Shown piece after piece: positions 12,762 through 12,809 of a stretch of DNA of 12,809 bases; the stretch's first letter is position 1; every line of letters starts with the position of its first letter. The translations under genes were made by a program, and so were the position numbers. The notes under the pieces are model-generated. The model was not told where the DNA came from. It did no database searches and saw only the letters and a list, made by a program, of their open reading frames with translations. Source of the DNA: Actinomycetota bacterium (GTDB lineage: Bacteria > Actinomycetota > Actinomycetes > JACCUZ01); contig JAVEDA010000209.1 in the NCBI GenBank assembly GCA_030841195.1, positions 1-12,809 on the forward strand, read 5' to 3'.

Positions 12762-12809
12762 CCGCCACCGGAGCCACCGAGAACACTGCGCCCACCCGCC
12801 GCGCCTGGG
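12758..12809 (+). CDS. apbE: Start of a probable FAD:protein FMN transferase (ApbE), truncated by the right edge
   Basis: Only 17 codons are visible, from a GTG overlapping the preceding TGA (GTGA at 12758-12761). They read VTATGATENTAPTRRAW. The call rests mainly on context: a flavinylated FMN-binding protein directly upstream, with translational coupling, is commonly followed by the ApbE enzyme that attaches the flavin. The RRAW ending also resembles the stretch before the conserved start of actinobacterial ApbE. No catalytic motif lies within the window. Confidence 0.5.
   Translation, partial: MTATGATENTAPTRRAW

Overview
The window is about 70% GC by eye. Starts are often GTG, start/stop overlaps are tight, and several genes look leaderless. 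The protein families (an LpqI-like NagZ lipoprotein, an ECF42 sigma factor with a DGPF/YCII partner, a DUF5522 protein, a DinB protein with a CPECG motif) point to a high-GC Gram-positive actinobacterium. I cannot name the genus from sequence alone.

Layout. (1) 1-1764, minus: N-terminal 588 residues of an HrpA-type DEAH RNA helicase that runs off the left edge. (2) 1903-3512, plus: a YCII/DGPF protein translationally coupled to an ECF42-group sigma factor, preceded by a sequence matching the promoter motif reported for ECF42 factors. A PhnB/VOC-fold protein converges on them (3525-4001, minus). (3) 4061-5503, minus: a secreted SNase-like nuclease with a lamin-tail domain, then a small His/Asp-rich membrane protein. 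(4) 5625-7216, minus: a DinB-family protein coupled by a GTGA overlap to a zinc-type cation diffusion facilitator. (5) 7236-8051, plus: an SGNH/GDSL hydrolase, divergent from the DinB gene and tail-overlapping (12 bp) a NagZ-like GH3 lipoprotein (8040-9350, minus). A 76-residue DUF5522 protein diverges from the latter (9369-9599, plus). (6) 9600-10841: about 1.24 kb without a credible gene, full of repeats. (7) 10842 to the right edge, plus: a flavin-based transmembrane electron-transfer operon (ferric-reductase-like flavoprotein, FMN-binding protein, and the first codons of what is probably an ApbE flavin transferase).

The most unusual part is the gene-free stretch. Its left half (9609-10004) holds five palindromic elements of 47-53 bp, most built on AGTGGAC/GTCC-type arms, in three subtypes. 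A cluster of GTGGA motifs, partly at 12-bp spacing, follows (10041-10140). Its right half (10302-10704) is a regular array of eight hairpins 49-57 bp apart. Each has a GA-GCRA-TC core, so each would present a GNRA tetraloop if transcribed rightward. The stems differ in sequence but stay paired, with compensatory changes. The mismatches from Watson-Crick that remain as wobbles are mostly U.G pairs that exist only in the plus-strand RNA. A perfect 12-bp stem terminator follows directly, about 90 bp before the electron-transfer operon. This looks like a structured noncoding RNA or a hairpin-repeat locus, and I do not recognise it as a described class.

Functional themes are envelope and cell-wall work (NagZ-like lipoprotein, SGNH hydrolase, secreted nuclease), metal and redox handling (zinc CDF, ferric-reductase/FMN module), and one-component regulation (ECF42 with its DGPF partner).
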